64,000 nucleotides of DNA from Xanthomonas bromi (GCF_900092025.1 NZ_FLTX01000039.1:62001-126000); one strand, 5' to 3'. Counted from the first letter of the stretch, positions 19,253 through 29,127 are shown. Numbers and translations are program-made. The notes: generated from the sequence alone by a model not told the origin.

Positions 19253-19909
19253 ATGGACACACACTTCTGGTTGGAACGTTGGCAGCTCGGACACACCGGC
19301 TTTCATCAGCCAGAGGTGTTGCCACTGCTGCAAAAGCACTGGCCCGTGCTGCAGTTGTCGAAGCAGGCACGCGTGCTGGTGCCCTTGTGCGGCAAGACGC
19401 TGGACATGCATTGGCTGGCGGCGCAGGGCCATCGCGTGCTCGGTGTGGAGGTGTCGCCGCTGGCGGTGGCGCACTTCTTCGACGAGGCAGGACTGCAACC
19501 GCAGCGCCACAACAGCCCTGCCGGTGAGCATTTCATCGCCGGCCCGATCGAGATCATCTGTGGCGATGCGTTCGCGTTGGACGCCAACATGCTTGCCGAT
19601 TGCATGGCCGTCTAAGACCGTGCCGCCCTGGTCGCGCTACCGGCCGACCTGCGCCGGCGCTATCTGCAAACGGTCTACGCGCATTTGCCCGCACACTGCC
19701 GCGGCTTGCTGATCACCCTGGAATATCCGCAAGCAGAAAGGGACGGTCCACCGTTCTCTGTGGACGTAACAGAAGTGCATGCTTGTTTCGATGCCGCCTG
19801 GCAGGTCGACCTGCTGGAAAACCGCGACATCCTCGATCAGGAACCACGCTTCCGCGCCCAGGGTGTCACCGCACTAGCAACCGCTGTCTATCACTTGCAA
19901 CGGCACTAA
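19253..19909 (+). pseudogene. tpm: Thiopurine S-methyltransferase gene with an in-frame stop
   Basis: A single frame runs from ATG 19253 (AAGGCG upstream) to TAA 19907-19909, 218 codons, the normal length for bacterial TPMT, but codon 121 is TAA (19613-19615). Homologues have a tyrosine near this position (AVYDRAAL), so a TAC/TAT to TAA change explains it. Upstream: MDTHFWLERWQLGHTGFHQ, then VLVPLCGKTLDMHWLAAQGH (SAM-binding loop). Downstream: LPADLRRRYLQTVYAHLP, LLITLEYPQAERDGPPF and a C-terminal domain, all intact. The enzyme methylates thiol, selenium or tellurium compounds. Because the rest is undamaged, the mutation is recent or is a sequencing error; a truncated 120-residue product would lack half the fold. 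Confidence 0.9.
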
Positions 19910-20162
19910 ACGCGGTAGGCGATCGCCGCATGGCGCACGATGCCGATGAGTGCAGGTTTCGCACGCGTTACGCGCCGCACGCCAACCAGATCGCGCGGCA
20001 TTGCGCCACGCGGCAGTCCTGCGGCACAGCGCAATCGACCAGACAGCAAGTCGCAAGCGGGTCACGCTGAGCGAAGACGGGACGGCAAGGCACTCGTAAG
20101 GATACCGGTCCCACACGCACGCTACGCGAGCCAAAACGCCTGCGCAGACGTCGGTCGCCGAA
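19910..20162. other. Gene-free convergent gap
   Basis: About 250 bp between tpm and bfr, which converge. No open frame with coding bias, no tRNA and no clear bidirectional terminator was found. Confidence 0.3.
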
Positions 20163-20648
20163 TCAGCCGGCGACATGGCCCTTGTCGATCTTCGAAGTCT
20201 GGTACAGCTCCAGGCCGATGCGCTTGATCAGGCCCAGCTGCTGCTCCAGCCACCAGGCGTGATCTTCTTCGGTGTCCTGCAACTGCTTGAGCAGCATGTC
20301 GCGGCTGACGTAGTCGCCGTGGTCTTCGCACAGCTTCATGCCGGCGGCGAGCGCGGCACGCACTTCGTATTCGACGACCAGGTCGCGCTCGAGCATCTCC
20401 ACCACCGTCTTGCCGGGCGCAAACTCGACCGGGCGCATGTCCGGGTCGCCTTCCAGGAACAGGATGCGCCGCAGCAAGGCATCGGCGTGTTCGGTCTCCT
20501 CTTCCATTTCGTGGTTGATGCGCTCGTACAGCGCCATCAAGCCCTGATCCTCGTAGCGACGAGAATGCAGGAAATATTGATCGCGTGCCGCCAATTCGCC
20601 GCGCAGCAGCTGCTTGAGGTAATCGACGACTTCGGGATGGCCTTTCAT
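20163..20648 (-). CDS. bfr: Bacterioferritin-type iron storage protein
   Basis: A 161-residue four-helix protein from ATG 20648, collinear with E. coli Bfr ([37 protein letters not shown]). The diiron ligands are conserved: Glu18, Glu51, His54, Glu93 (E. coli Glu94), Glu127 and His130. The haem-axial Met52 of E. coli is Thr52 here (EETEHAD against DEMKHAD), so this subunit should not bind haem in the usual way. It stores iron as a 24-mer. The gene appears monocistronic. Confidence 0.92.
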   Translation of the reverse strand: MKGHPEVVDYLKQLLRGELAARDQYFLHSRRYEDQGLMALYERINHEMEEETEHADALLRRILFLEGDPDMRPVEFAPGKTVVEMLERDLVVEYEVRAALAAGMKLCEDHGDYVSRDMLLKQLQDTEEDHAWWLEQQLGLIKRIGLELYQTSKIDKGHVAG

Positions 20649-20794
20649 GGTGTGCTCCAGCGACGCAATGCCCGCATGGTGCCCTAAGCCGGCGGGCAAT
20701 GATCTAATCGGAATCACTTTCAGTTGCGCTTGCGGCCAGACCCAACACGGTCATGTCCGCCGGCCACACTTCAACCGGGCTCAAGGAACCGACA

Positions 20795-23212
20795 ATGCGT
20801 AAATGGCTAGGCCGGCTGCTGCTGGGAATCGTGCTGCTGGTCGTGACGGCCAGCCTGGCGCTCTATCTGCTGATGCGCGGCAGCCTGCCGCAGCTGGATG
20901 GCGACGGCGCCCTGCGCGGCCTGGCTGCGCCGGCCAGCGTGCAGCGCGATCGGCTGGGTGTCGTGACCATCGATGCAGCGAACCAGCTTGATGCGATGCG
21001 TGCGCTTGGCTACGTGCACGCGCAGGAGCGCTATTTCGAAATGGATCTGATGCGCCGCGCACCCGCCGGTGAGTTGTCCGAGCTGTTTGGCGCCAAGGCC
21101 GTAGATCTGGACAAGCGCAACCGCGTGCACCGTCTGCGTGCGCGCGTGCATGCCAGCCTGGACATCGCCGCCGGCAGCCAACGCGCCGCATTGCAGGCGT
21201 ATACCGATGGCGTCAACGCCGGGCTTGCCGCACTCCGGGTCCGGCCCTGGCCCTACCTGCTGCTGCGCCAGACCCCGCGCGCATGGACCCTGGACGACTC
21301 CATCCTCACCGGCCTTGCGATGTACGCGGACCTGCAGGACAGCAGCAATCAGACCGAGCTGGCCGCCGCGCGCATTCGTGCCGTGGTGCCGCCTGCGCTG
21401 GCGGCGCTGCTCGACCACCAGGGTTCCAGCTGGGACGCGCCGTTGTTCGGGCCGCCGCAGGGCGACGCCAGCCTGCCGGACGCGGCCACGCTGGACTTGC
21501 GGCGTCTGCCGCATGCGCCTGCCGCGCCACACGCCGAAACGCCCACACCGGGCAGCAACAACTTCGCGGTGGATGGCAGCCTCACCGCCGACGGCCGCGC
21601 CATCGTTGCCGACGACATGCACCTGAGCCTGCGCGCGCCCAATCTCTGGTTCCGCGCGCGCCTGCGCTATGCAGACAGCAACGCGCCCGATGGCAAGGTG
21701 GATGTCACCGGATTCACCCTGCCCGGCCTGCCGGCGGTGGTGGTCGGCAGCAACGGGCATGTGGCCTGGGCGTTTACCAACAGCTATATCGACACGGCGG
21801 ATTTCGCACGCATTCCTGCACCCACGCCAGGCCACCCGCAAGCGCTGACCACGCATGTGGAGACCATCCGCGTGGCCGGTGCAGCGCCGGTGCGTTTGCA
21901 GGTGCGCGAAGCGGCGTGGGGGCCGGTGATGTACACCAACGCTGACGGCAGCGTGCTGGCGTTGCGCTGGGCTGCACAGCTGCCGGGGGCGATTCGGCTG
22001 GACTTCGCGCAGATGAGCACAGCAGGCGATCTGCAGGTGGCGTTTACGGTGGCCGACCGCTCCGGCATTCCGGCGCAGAACCTGCTGCTGGCCGATCGCA
22101 GCGGGCGCATCGCCTGGCGTCTGATCGGTGCGCGTCCAGCTCGGAATGCGGGGTGCGGCCCGAGCGGCGTTGCCGAACTTGCGACCTCTGCGCCTATGTC
22201 GAACGCCGTCTCCCGTACCCCTGCAGATACGGCTGCGACGCCTTCGATACCCGGTGCTTGCCTGCCATGGTCGCTACGCAGCGATGCTGCGCCTGCGCTG
22301 ATCGACCCGCCTTCGCACCGGCTCTGGACTGCCAACAGCCGTATCGTCGATGCGCAACAACTCGCCACGCTTGGCAATGCCGGTTACGACCTTGGAGCGC
22401 GTGCGCAACAGATTCGCGACGGGCTGTTCGCAAAGCAACGCTTCACCGAACGCGATCTGCTCGCCATACAGCTCGACGACCGTGCCGTGCTGCTGACGCG
22501 CTGGTGGCAGTTGCTGCGCGGCGTGGTCGACCACAGCAAGGACCCGGCGCTGCAACAGATCGCACGCGCCACGCGCGATTGGGATGGGCACGCATCCACC
22601 CAGTCGACCAGCTACCGCATCGTGCGCGCATTCCGCAGCAAGACCATCGATGCGGTGGAAGCCGGCCTGCTGGCGCCTGCCAACGCCGCGCTTGGCGGGA
22701 ATTTTCTGCCGCCACGTCGCACGCAGCTGGAGGGCATCGTCTGGCCGTTACTGCAACAACGCCCGGCCAACCTGTTACCGCCGACGTTCACAAGTTGGGA
22801 TCAACTACTGCGCGATGCAGCGCGCAATGCGCAATCAGACGTGATCGCAGAAGACGCACAGAGCGACGCGCGCGGCCAGCACACCTGGGGCCAGCGCAAT
22901 ACCGCTGCCATCTGCCACCCCATCGCGCGTGCACTGCCTGCCCTTGCCAAGCGCTGGCTATGCATGCCGCCCGATCAACTACCGGGCGACCGCGACATGC
23001 CGCGCGTGCAAGGCCCTGCATTCGGCGCCTCCGAACGCATGGTGGTCTCGCCCAGCCACGAGCAGGACGGCATCGTGCACATGCCGGGCGGCCAGAGCGG
23101 ACACCCGCTGTCGCCATTCTGGGGCGCAGGACACGACGACTGGGTGCATGGAAGACCAACCCCGTTTCTGCCCACTGCCACGCGCTACACGCTGCAATTG
23201 CACCCGCAGTAG
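20795..23212 (+). CDS. Penicillin acylase-family Ntn hydrolase (membrane-anchored or periplasmic)
   Basis: The start is ATG 20795 with AAGGA upstream. The 805-residue precursor has an N-terminal hydrophobic segment (LLLGIVLLVVTASLALYLL), an alpha-chain region with ALGYVHAQERYFEMDLMRR (conserved in the family), a spacer, and GSNNFAV with the autoproteolytic nucleophile Ser near residue 254. The beta chain contains LPGLPAVVVGSNGHVAWAFT and a C-terminal SPSHEQDGIVHMPGGQSGHP, both typical. The family includes penicillin G, cephalosporin and acyl-homoserine-lactone acylases. Substrate cannot be assigned; quorum-signal cleavage is only a possibility. A cysteine-bearing insert at about residues 450-505 is less conserved-looking. 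Confidence 0.88.
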   Translation: MRKWLGRLLLGIVLLVVTASLALYLLMRGSLPQLDGDGALRGLAAPASVQRDRLGVVTIDAANQLDAMRALGYVHAQERYFEMDLMRRAPAGELSELFGAKAVDLDKRNRVHRLRARVHASLDIAAGSQRAALQAYTDGVNAGLAALRVRPWPYLLLRQTPRAWTLDDSILTGLAMYADLQDSSNQTELAAARIRAVVPPALAALLDHQGSSWDAPLFGPPQGDASLPDAATLDLRRLPHAPAAPHAETPTPGSNNFAVDGSLTADGRAIVADDMHLSLRAPNLWFRARLRYADSNAPDGKVDVTGFTLPGLPAVVVGSNGHVAWAFTNSYIDTADFARIPAPTPGHPQALTTHVETIRVAGAAPVRLQVREAAWGPVMYTNADGSVLALRWAAQLPGAIRLDFAQMSTAGDLQVAFTVADRSGIPAQNLLLADRSGRIAWRLIGARPARNAGCGPSGVAELATSAPMSNAVSRTPADTAATPSIPGACLPWSLRSDAAPALIDPPSHRLWTANSRIVDAQQLATLGNAGYDLGARAQQIRDGLFAKQRFTERDLLAIQLDDRAVLLTRWWQLLRGVVDHSKDPALQQIARATRDWDGHASTQSTSYRIVRAFRSKTIDAVEAGLLAPANAALGGNFLPPRRTQLEGIVWPLLQQRPANLLPPTFTSWDQLLRDAARNAQSDVIAEDAQSDARGQHTWGQRNTAAICHPIARALPALAKRWLCMPPDQLPGDRDMPRVQGPAFGASERMVVSPSHEQDGIVHMPGGQSGHPLSPFWGAGHDDWVHGRPTPFLPTATRYTLQLHPQ

Positions 23213-23282
23213 AGGCGGGCGGCAACGCGCCTGGGCAGCGGCAAGGAAGAAGGACCAAGACGTTCAAGCATCTCCGCTCCAC

Positions 23283-23321
23283 AAGCCCCTCTCCTCTCGG
23301 GAGAGGGGTTGGGGTGAGGGT
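23283..23321. repeat. Intergenic hairpin repeat (CCCCTCTCC type)
   Basis: A stem CCCCTCTCC / GGGAGAGGGG with a short loop (23286-23308) is followed by TTGGGGTGAGGGT. It belongs to a short repeat type I associate with Xanthomonas intergenic regions. It lies 70 bp after the acylase gene and could act as an RNA 3' end. Confidence 0.5.
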
Positions 23322-23417
23322 ACGGCCATCGCGCAGTCTTGGAGTGGTGCGCAGTACCGCTCCGCACCTAGACATTCAAAAATGCGCAGGCACACCGCGC
23401 ACGAGGCTGCGCACGTC

Positions 23418-23460
23418 CCTTCATCCGCCCTTCGGGCACCTTCTCCCGGCGGAGAAGGCA
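23418..23460. repeat. Intergenic double-hairpin repeat
   Basis: Two adjacent inverted repeats: GCCC-TTC-GGGC (23428-23438) and CCTTCTCCC-GGC-GGAGAAGG (about 23439-23458). Neither is followed by a T run. It lies between the acylase and the TonB receptor. Confidence 0.5.
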
Positions 23461-23628
23461 CGCCATGCATTCTGCATTCCTGGCCTCTGCGCCTCCATCT
23501 CTCGCGTGTGCACCTCTGCGCGTGTACGTGCATTTGCCCCGAACAAATCGCACCTCCGCTACCAAGCCGTGACCCAGCACCGCAGCGACCTCTGCAATTC
23601 AACAAACACATCATGCTAAGATGCACTT

Positions 23629-23647
23629 GATAACCATTCCCATTAGT
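23629..23647 (+). promoter_or_regulatory. Candidate Fur box
   Basis: GATAACCATTCCCATTAGT matches the 19-bp GATAATGATAATCATTATC consensus at 12 positions, including GATAA and CATTA. It ends 5 bp before the receptor ATG and overlaps the expected ribosome site region; a TAAGAT -10-like element is just upstream. Iron-repressed siderophore receptors usually carry such a site. Confidence 0.5.
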
Positions 23648-23652
23648 GACCA

Positions 23653-25791
23653 ATGCGCCCCACGCTTCTTGTCACCGCGCTCGCCGCTGCGCTCGCACTG
23701 CCCGCCCTGCCCGCCTTCGCTCAACACACCACCGCACCCGCCGTCACCGAGCTGGATGGCGTGGACGTCGTGGGTCGTGCGCAGACGCTCTACAAATCCG
23801 AAGACGCTGCCGTTGCCACTCGCACCGATACGCCGCTGGCGCTGGTGCCGCAATCGGTGCAGGTGCTGCCGCGCGAATTGATCGACGACCAGGCCGCGCG
23901 TCAGATCACCGATCTGTATCGCAGCATCAGTGGCATCAGCTTTTTCAGCTATGCCGGTGTGACCCTGCGCGGTTTCCGCCAGGAAAACGTGCTGTACGAC
24001 GGCCTGCGCGGCGACCCGTATGCCGGCTTCTCGGTGCCGCAGCTGTTCAACATCGAACGCGTGGAAGTGCTCAAGGGTCCGGCCGGTGCGCTGTATGGCG
24101 GCGGCGAACCGGGTGGTGTGATCAACTACGTAACGCGCAAACCCGGCCATCAGGCGGAGCGGCGAATCGAACTGCAGGTCGGCAATCAATCCTTCGGTGC
24201 AACCTCGTTCGAAGCCACCGGCCCTGCACGCGCGGATGACCGCATCCGCTACCGCATCGGCGCCTATGCCGATGGCGAAGACGGATTTCGCTGGAATACC
24301 GATAGCCAGAGCCAGATTGGCGATGCGTCGGTGGCCTTCGATATCGGCGACACCGGCGAGCTCACCCTGCAGTACACCGACATCACCCAGAACCTGGGCG
24401 GTAACCGCCTGCGCGGCGTGCCGGTGGATAACGCCGGCAACTTCCTCACCGACCGCCGTTGGAACCACAACGAACCCACCGACTTCCTGGACATGCGTGC
24501 CAAGGTGGCATTTGCGCAATACCGGTTTGCGCCGTCCAGCGCGTGGGATGTGGACATGGCGCTGCGCTGGTTCAAGAACGACGAACATCAGATCTATCAC
24601 GAGCCGATGGGCTTGATCGACCGCGATCGCGATGGCATCGCAGAGTGGATGACCCGGCAGTTGCGCAATCAATACCGCGACAACGATGCGATCTCCGGCA
24701 ACGTCAACGCGGTGTTCCGCACCAGCACCGGCGCCATCGAGCACAAGCTGCTGACGGGCGCGGACGACTATCGGCTGGATGCGGATTTCCGCGCGCAAAC
24801 GGCCAACACCGCCGACACCGGCCGCGTGCGCGGGCCAGTGCCGGGCATCGATCTGTTCAACCCGGTGTACGGCCGTAGCGGCTTTTACGATTACGGTCTG
24901 GACGCCCTGCCCTGGCGCGCCACCAGCACGCGCAGCCAACGCTATGGCGCGTATCTGCAGGACGAACTCACGCTGACCTCGCGCTGGTATGCAATGGCCG
25001 GGCTGCGCTGGGACGGCTTCAAGGACGACAACCTGCTGGACGGCTCGCGCGTCACCGGCAACGACCTCAGTTGGCGCGTCGGCAGCACCGTCGTACTGCG
25101 CGATGGCATCAACGCGTACGCAAGTTATGCCAGCGGCTTTCTGCCGCAGGATGCGGCCAATCAGGACAGCAGCGTGGGCGGCCCGTTCGCACCGGAACGC
25201 AGCACGCAATGGGAAGTGGGCCTGAAGGCTGCGCTCAACGACGGCGGGCTCACCCTCAACACGGCGCTGTATCGCATCGAGCGCAGCAACATCGTGCAAG
25301 CGAACGGCCGCATCGTCGATGGTGTCAATCAGCTCTCCGCGCTTGGTCTGGTGCGCAGCGAAGGCCTGGAAGTGGACGTGCTGGCCGATCTCACCGAGCG
25401 CTGGGTGCTCAACCTGACGTACGCCTACAACGATGCACGCGTGCTCGATGCGGGTACCAACGGCATCACCAATGCCTCTGGCGACCGCTTCGCCAATGCA
25501 CCGCGCAACACGTTCGGCCTGTGGACGCGTTACGACCTACCCGGGTGGCGCTCGGCGATCGCCTTCGGTGCCGATTACGTGGGCGAACGCGTCAGCCTGG
25601 ACGGGCAGCGCGTCAAACCGTATGCCATCTACGACATCAGCTGGCAGACGCAGTGGGACGCGTGGAAACTGCAGATCAACGTCAAGAACCTGTTCGACAA
25701 GGTCTACGCGGTGAGCGGTTTCAACACGCGTGCCGGGCATTTCCCCGGCGAGCCTCGCCGCATCTACGCGCAGCTGGCTTACAGTTTCTGA
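23653..25791 (+). CDS. TonB-dependent siderophore receptor
   Basis: A 712-residue outer-membrane protein with a signal peptide (cleavage near AFAQ), a TonB-box-like segment (VTELDGVDVVG), a plug domain (about residues 55-165; PQSVQVLPRELIDDQ, then VLKGPAGALYGGGEPGGVINY) and a 22-strand barrel ending in AQLAYSF with the terminal Phe needed for assembly. The plug signature is of the ferrichrome/ferric-siderophore receptor class. The ligand cannot be assigned. No FecIR-type regulators or transport genes are adjacent. The candidate Fur box upstream supports iron control. Confidence 0.93.
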   Translation: MRPTLLVTALAAALALPALPAFAQHTTAPAVTELDGVDVVGRAQTLYKSEDAAVATRTDTPLALVPQSVQVLPRELIDDQAARQITDLYRSISGISFFSYAGVTLRGFRQENVLYDGLRGDPYAGFSVPQLFNIERVEVLKGPAGALYGGGEPGGVINYVTRKPGHQAERRIELQVGNQSFGATSFEATGPARADDRIRYRIGAYADGEDGFRWNTDSQSQIGDASVAFDIGDTGELTLQYTDITQNLGGNRLRGVPVDNAGNFLTDRRWNHNEPTDFLDMRAKVAFAQYRFAPSSAWDVDMALRWFKNDEHQIYHEPMGLIDRDRDGIAEWMTRQLRNQYRDNDAISGNVNAVFRTSTGAIEHKLLTGADDYRLDADFRAQTANTADTGRVRGPVPGIDLFNPVYGRSGFYDYGLDALPWRATSTRSQRYGAYLQDELTLTSRWYAMAGLRWDGFKDDNLLDGSRVTGNDLSWRVGSTVVLRDGINAYASYASGFLPQDAANQDSSVGGPFAPERSTQWEVGLKAALNDGGLTLNTALYRIERSNIVQANGRIVDGVNQLSALGLVRSEGLEVDVLADLTERWVLNLTYAYNDARVLDAGTNGITNASGDRFANAPRNTFGLWTRYDLPGWRSAIAFGADYVGERVSLDGQRVKPYAIYDISWQTQWDAWKLQINVKNLFDKVYAVSGFNTRAGHFPGEPRRIYAQLAYSF

Positions 25792-26240
25792 CGGCCGGCG
25801 CAGCTGGCATGCGCGGCACGTCCGCCTGCCAGCTGCGGTGTCGATGCGGACAGCGCATCACGCCTGGGACTCTCACGCGCTCAAAGCAAGCTCTTGTTGG
25901 GAGAGAAAAACAGCGTTTCGCCTGCTGTCGCAATCGCATGCGCGAAATACCTGCCACCACGTGCACGTCGTGCGCCGGAACGGCGGAACTGGTTCACCGC
26001 TGGTGATCGCAACGCTGAGACAGCAGCGTGCTGCACGCGCAATGTGATGCAGGTCAGCCAACGCGACCGCATGCAACAGCCGATGCAGGCCCGACCGCAG
26101 CGAGGTAATGAACCTGCGCCGAATCGCGCGGGCGCGCATCGGCTAGACCTTAACGTCCGGTAAGACACACTAGCGCCCGTCGCGATGTGGAGCCTTGCTC
26201 CATCCATCGCCCTCCTTCCCCCCCACTGACCGGAATCCGC
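25792..26240. other. Gene-free stretch
   Basis: About 450 bp with open frames on both strands that lack ribosome sites and coding bias. It presumably holds the promoter of the beta-helix gene. No repeat or RNA was recognised. Confidence 0.35.
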
Positions 26241-27293
26241 ATGCCCTTGCTTGCCCGCTCCGTTTCCGCCCTGTTGCCACTCATGTTTGCCACTGCCTGC
26301 TCGGCAGCGCCGCCAGCCGAATCCGGCCCACCGGATGCGCCTGTGGCTGCCTGCACCGCCAAAGTACGTCCTGGCCAGGACCTGCAAAAAGCCATCGACA
26401 AACTGCCGCAAAGCGACAAGCCGTCAGTGCTTTGCCTGGAAAAAGGCGAATTTCCGCTCAACGGTTTGGTGTCGATCCATCGCGGCAATCTCACCCTGCG
26501 CGGCCAGGGCCCCAGCACCGTGGTGCGCATGGCCGATGGCGTGCAGCAGCCAGTGTTGGTGGTCGGCGATTACGAAAACCAGCAGCCCACCGGTGTGATC
26601 CGCAATGTCAGCATCGAAGACATGCAGATCGTCGCCAGCACCGGCGACAAGGAGTTCATGCCGGAGCGGCCGTACCTGAGCAATAGCGCGGTGGTGGTGC
26701 GATCCGGGCAAGGCATCCGGCTTGCCGGCCTGCAGGTCAACAAGTGCCGCAGCGCCTGCCTGCTGAGCGAGTACGATACGCGCGAGATCACCATCGAAAA
26801 CAACGATGTGTCAGGTGCCATCTGGGACGGCGTTTCGTTCAACCGCACCGCCAAGGTCACGATGGTCAACAACTACATCCACGATAACGTGGCCGCAGGC
26901 CTGACTACCGAACACCTGGAAGATAGCGAGATCCGTAACAACCGCTTCGAGCGTAATGGCAGCCAGGGCATCTATCTGTCGGATGCGCGAGGTAATCGCT
27001 TCAGCAACAATCAGTTCGATGGCAACAAGGTGGCCGGTGTGTTCCTGGCCTGCGCGGTCCGCTATCGCACGCCTGAAATCCTGTGCTGGGACAACAGCAT
27101 GAGCCAGGACAACGTGTTCGAGAACAACCGCTTCGTCAACACGCCGTTTACCTACACCATCGGGGTGGACCGTGCGGCCAACTGCAGCGCCGCCGACTTC
27201 AAGCCGAACCTGTGGCGCAACAACCAGGCCGAGATAGCGGGTGTGGATATCGAACCGCAGCGTTACGGTTACTGCGTGCGCCACGAGCAGTAA
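26241..27293 (+). CDS. Right-handed parallel beta-helix lipoprotein or secreted protein
   Basis: The start is ATG 26241 (MPLLARSVSALLPL), as the upstream extension is not signal-like. A 350-residue product with a signal peptide ending ATAC (possible lipobox) and a region of repeating beta-helix rungs with Asn ladders (ITIENNDVSGAIWDGVSF, VTMVNNYIHDNVAAGL, IRNNRFERNGSQGIYLSD, NRFSNNQFDGN). This is the PbH1/NosD-like fold used by polysaccharide lyases and by periplasmic carbohydrate-binding proteins. Six cysteines in the C-terminal half may form disulfides. No lyase motif is evident, so enzymatic activity is unproven. Confidence 0.8.
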   Translation: MPLLARSVSALLPLMFATACSAAPPAESGPPDAPVAACTAKVRPGQDLQKAIDKLPQSDKPSVLCLEKGEFPLNGLVSIHRGNLTLRGQGPSTVVRMADGVQQPVLVVGDYENQQPTGVIRNVSIEDMQIVASTGDKEFMPERPYLSNSAVVVRSGQGIRLAGLQVNKCRSACLLSEYDTREITIENNDVSGAIWDGVSFNRTAKVTMVNNYIHDNVAAGLTTEHLEDSEIRNNRFERNGSQGIYLSDARGNRFSNNQFDGNKVAGVFLACAVRYRTPEILCWDNSMSQDNVFENNRFVNTPFTYTIGVDRAANCSAADFKPNLWRNNQAEIAGVDIEPQRYGYCVRHEQ

Positions 27294-27361
27294 GCCACGT
27301 GCACGAAGCACAGCGGCCGGCGGTGCGACAATGCACGCCGGCCGCTGCCCTTATCGCGGCA

Positions 27362-29056
27362 TTACGAGGCCAGTGCCTGCTCGTGCACCCCTGCAATCGC
27401 GCGGCCCGATGGGTCGGCCATTGCGGCAAAACTCGCATCCCAGGCAATCGCCGTCGGCGAGGAACACGCAATCGACTTGCCGCCAGGCACCGTTTCTGCT
27501 GCTGCCTGGCTTGGGAAAAACTGCTCGAACAAGGTGCGATAGAAATAGGCCTCCTTGGTCTGCGGCGGGTTGACCGGGTAGCGTCGGTCGGCGGCGGCGA
27601 GTTCACGGTCGCTCACGTTCGCTGCGGCATGCGCCTTCAGCCCGTCGATCCAGCCATAGCCGACGCCGTCGCTAAACTGCTCTTTCTGACGCCACAGGAT
27701 CGATTCGGGCAGATAGCCGGAAAATGCTTCGCGCAGCACGCCCTTTTCCATGCGCGCGGCGCCGCTGCTGGTCTTGTCGATCATCTTGAAACGAGCGTCC
27801 ATGTGCATCGCCACGTCGAGGAATTCGCGATCCAGGAACGGCACACGCGGCTCCACGCCCCAGGCCATCATCGACTTGTTCGCGCGCAGGCAATCGTAGT
27901 TGTTGAGCGCGTCGAGCTTGCGCACCAGCTCTTCGTGGAATTCGCGCGCGTTCGGCGCCTTGTGGAAATACAGGTAGCCACCGAAGATTTCATCGCTGCC
28001 CTCGCCGGAGAGCACCATCTTGACGCCCATCGCCTTGATCCGCCGTGCCAGCAAAAACATCGGTGTGGAGGCGCGAATGGTCGTGACGTCGTAGGTTTCG
28101 ATGTGGCGAATGACGTCGGGCAACGCATCCAGACCTTCTTCGAAGGTGTATTCGAAGCCGTGGTGCACGGTACCCAGCGCTGCTGCGGCCACCTCCGCCG
28201 CAGCCAGGTCGGGCGAGCCTTTCAAGCCGATCGCGAACGAGTGCAAGCGCGGCCACCAGGCTTCGGTGGTGTCGTTTTCTTCGATGCGGTGACGGGCGTA
28301 GCGCGCGGCGACGGCCGCGACCAACGAAGAATCCAATCCACCCGACAACAGCACGCCATACGGCACGTCGGTCATCAGCTGACGATGCACCGCACGCTCG
28401 AAGGCTTCGCGCAATTCCTGCAGTTCCACCTGCACGCCTTCCACCTCGCCATAGTCGCGCCAGGCGCGTTCGTAGTAACGGCTCAGTACACCGGTGGCGC
28501 TGTCGTACCAATGGCCCGGCGGAAACTGCGCGGCATCGGCGCAATGGTCCACCAGCGATTTCAACTCCGAGGCCACCCGCAGCCGCCCTTCGCGGTCGTG
28601 GCCCCAGTACAGCGGCACCACGCCGATCGGATCGCGCGCGATGATCACCCGCCCGGCGGCCTTGTCCCACAGCGCGAACGCGAAGATGCCGTTGAGGCGG
28701 TTGAGATACGAAGCCGGCGCATCCTCGCGGTACAGCGCATTGATCACTTCGCAATCGGAGGCGGTCTGGAACGCGTACGGCTGCAGCAGCTCGGCCTTGA
28801 GTTCGCGATGGTTATAGATCTCGCCATTGACCGCCAGCGCGAGTTGCCCGTCTTCGGACAGCAACGGCTGCGAACCGCCGGCCGGGTCGACGATGGCCAG
28901 GCGCTCGTGCACCAGGATGGCCCCGGCATCGACGTACACGCCGCTCCAGTCGGGCCCGCGATGGCGCTGCCGCTGCGAACATTCCAGCGCCTGCCGGCGC
29001 AATGCCCGCAGGTCGTCACCGGGTTGCAGGCCGAAAATACCGAAGATGGAACACAT
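27362..29056 (-). CDS. asnB: Asparagine synthetase B (glutamine-hydrolysing)
   Basis: A 564-residue class-II amidotransferase. Met-Cys (MCSIFGIF) exposes the nucleophilic Cys2 of the glutaminase domain (residues 1-200; RHRGPDWSGVY, VNGEIYNHREL, FAFALWD). The synthetase domain has the PP-loop LLSGGLDSSLVAA and SGEGSDEIFGGYLYFHKAPN. It makes asparagine from aspartate, glutamine and ATP in the cytoplasm. AGGAG lies 8 nt before ATG. Upstream lie an intrinsic terminator (29128-29159) and an Asn-rich 29-codon ORF, the arrangement of a transcription attenuator, so expression probably rises when charged tRNA-Asn falls. Separated from dapE by 295 bp. Confidence 0.95.
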   Translation of the reverse strand: MCSIFGIFGLQPGDDLRALRRQALECSQRQRHRGPDWSGVYVDAGAILVHERLAIVDPAGGSQPLLSEDGQLALAVNGEIYNHRELKAELLQPYAFQTASDCEVINALYREDAPASYLNRLNGIFAFALWDKAAGRVIIARDPIGVVPLYWGHDREGRLRVASELKSLVDHCADAAQFPPGHWYDSATGVLSRYYERAWRDYGEVEGVQVELQELREAFERAVHRQLMTDVPYGVLLSGGLDSSLVAAVAARYARHRIEENDTTEAWWPRLHSFAIGLKGSPDLAAAEVAAAALGTVHHGFEYTFEEGLDALPDVIRHIETYDVTTIRASTPMFLLARRIKAMGVKMVLSGEGSDEIFGGYLYFHKAPNAREFHEELVRKLDALNNYDCLRANKSMMAWGVEPRVPFLDREFLDVAMHMDARFKMIDKTSSGAARMEKGVLREAFSGYLPESILWRQKEQFSDGVGYGWIDGLKAHAAANVSDRELAAADRRYPVNPPQTKEAYFYRTLFEQFFPSQAAAETVPGGKSIACSSPTAIAWDASFAAMADPSGRAIAGVHEQALAS

Positions 29057-29127
29057 GGAAACACTCCTGAAGAACTGCGGGGGTTGGCGGCCGGTGAAAT
29101 AGCGTGCTGCACGGAAATGACACCCAT

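Noticed and set aside
16884-19370. 828-codon minus-strand open frame across parC
   Set aside because: Antisense shadow of parC with no motif, signal or ribosome site.
20753-20794. Upstream ATG (20753) as the acylase start
   Set aside because: ATG 20795 has a good ribosome site and leads straight into the membrane segment.
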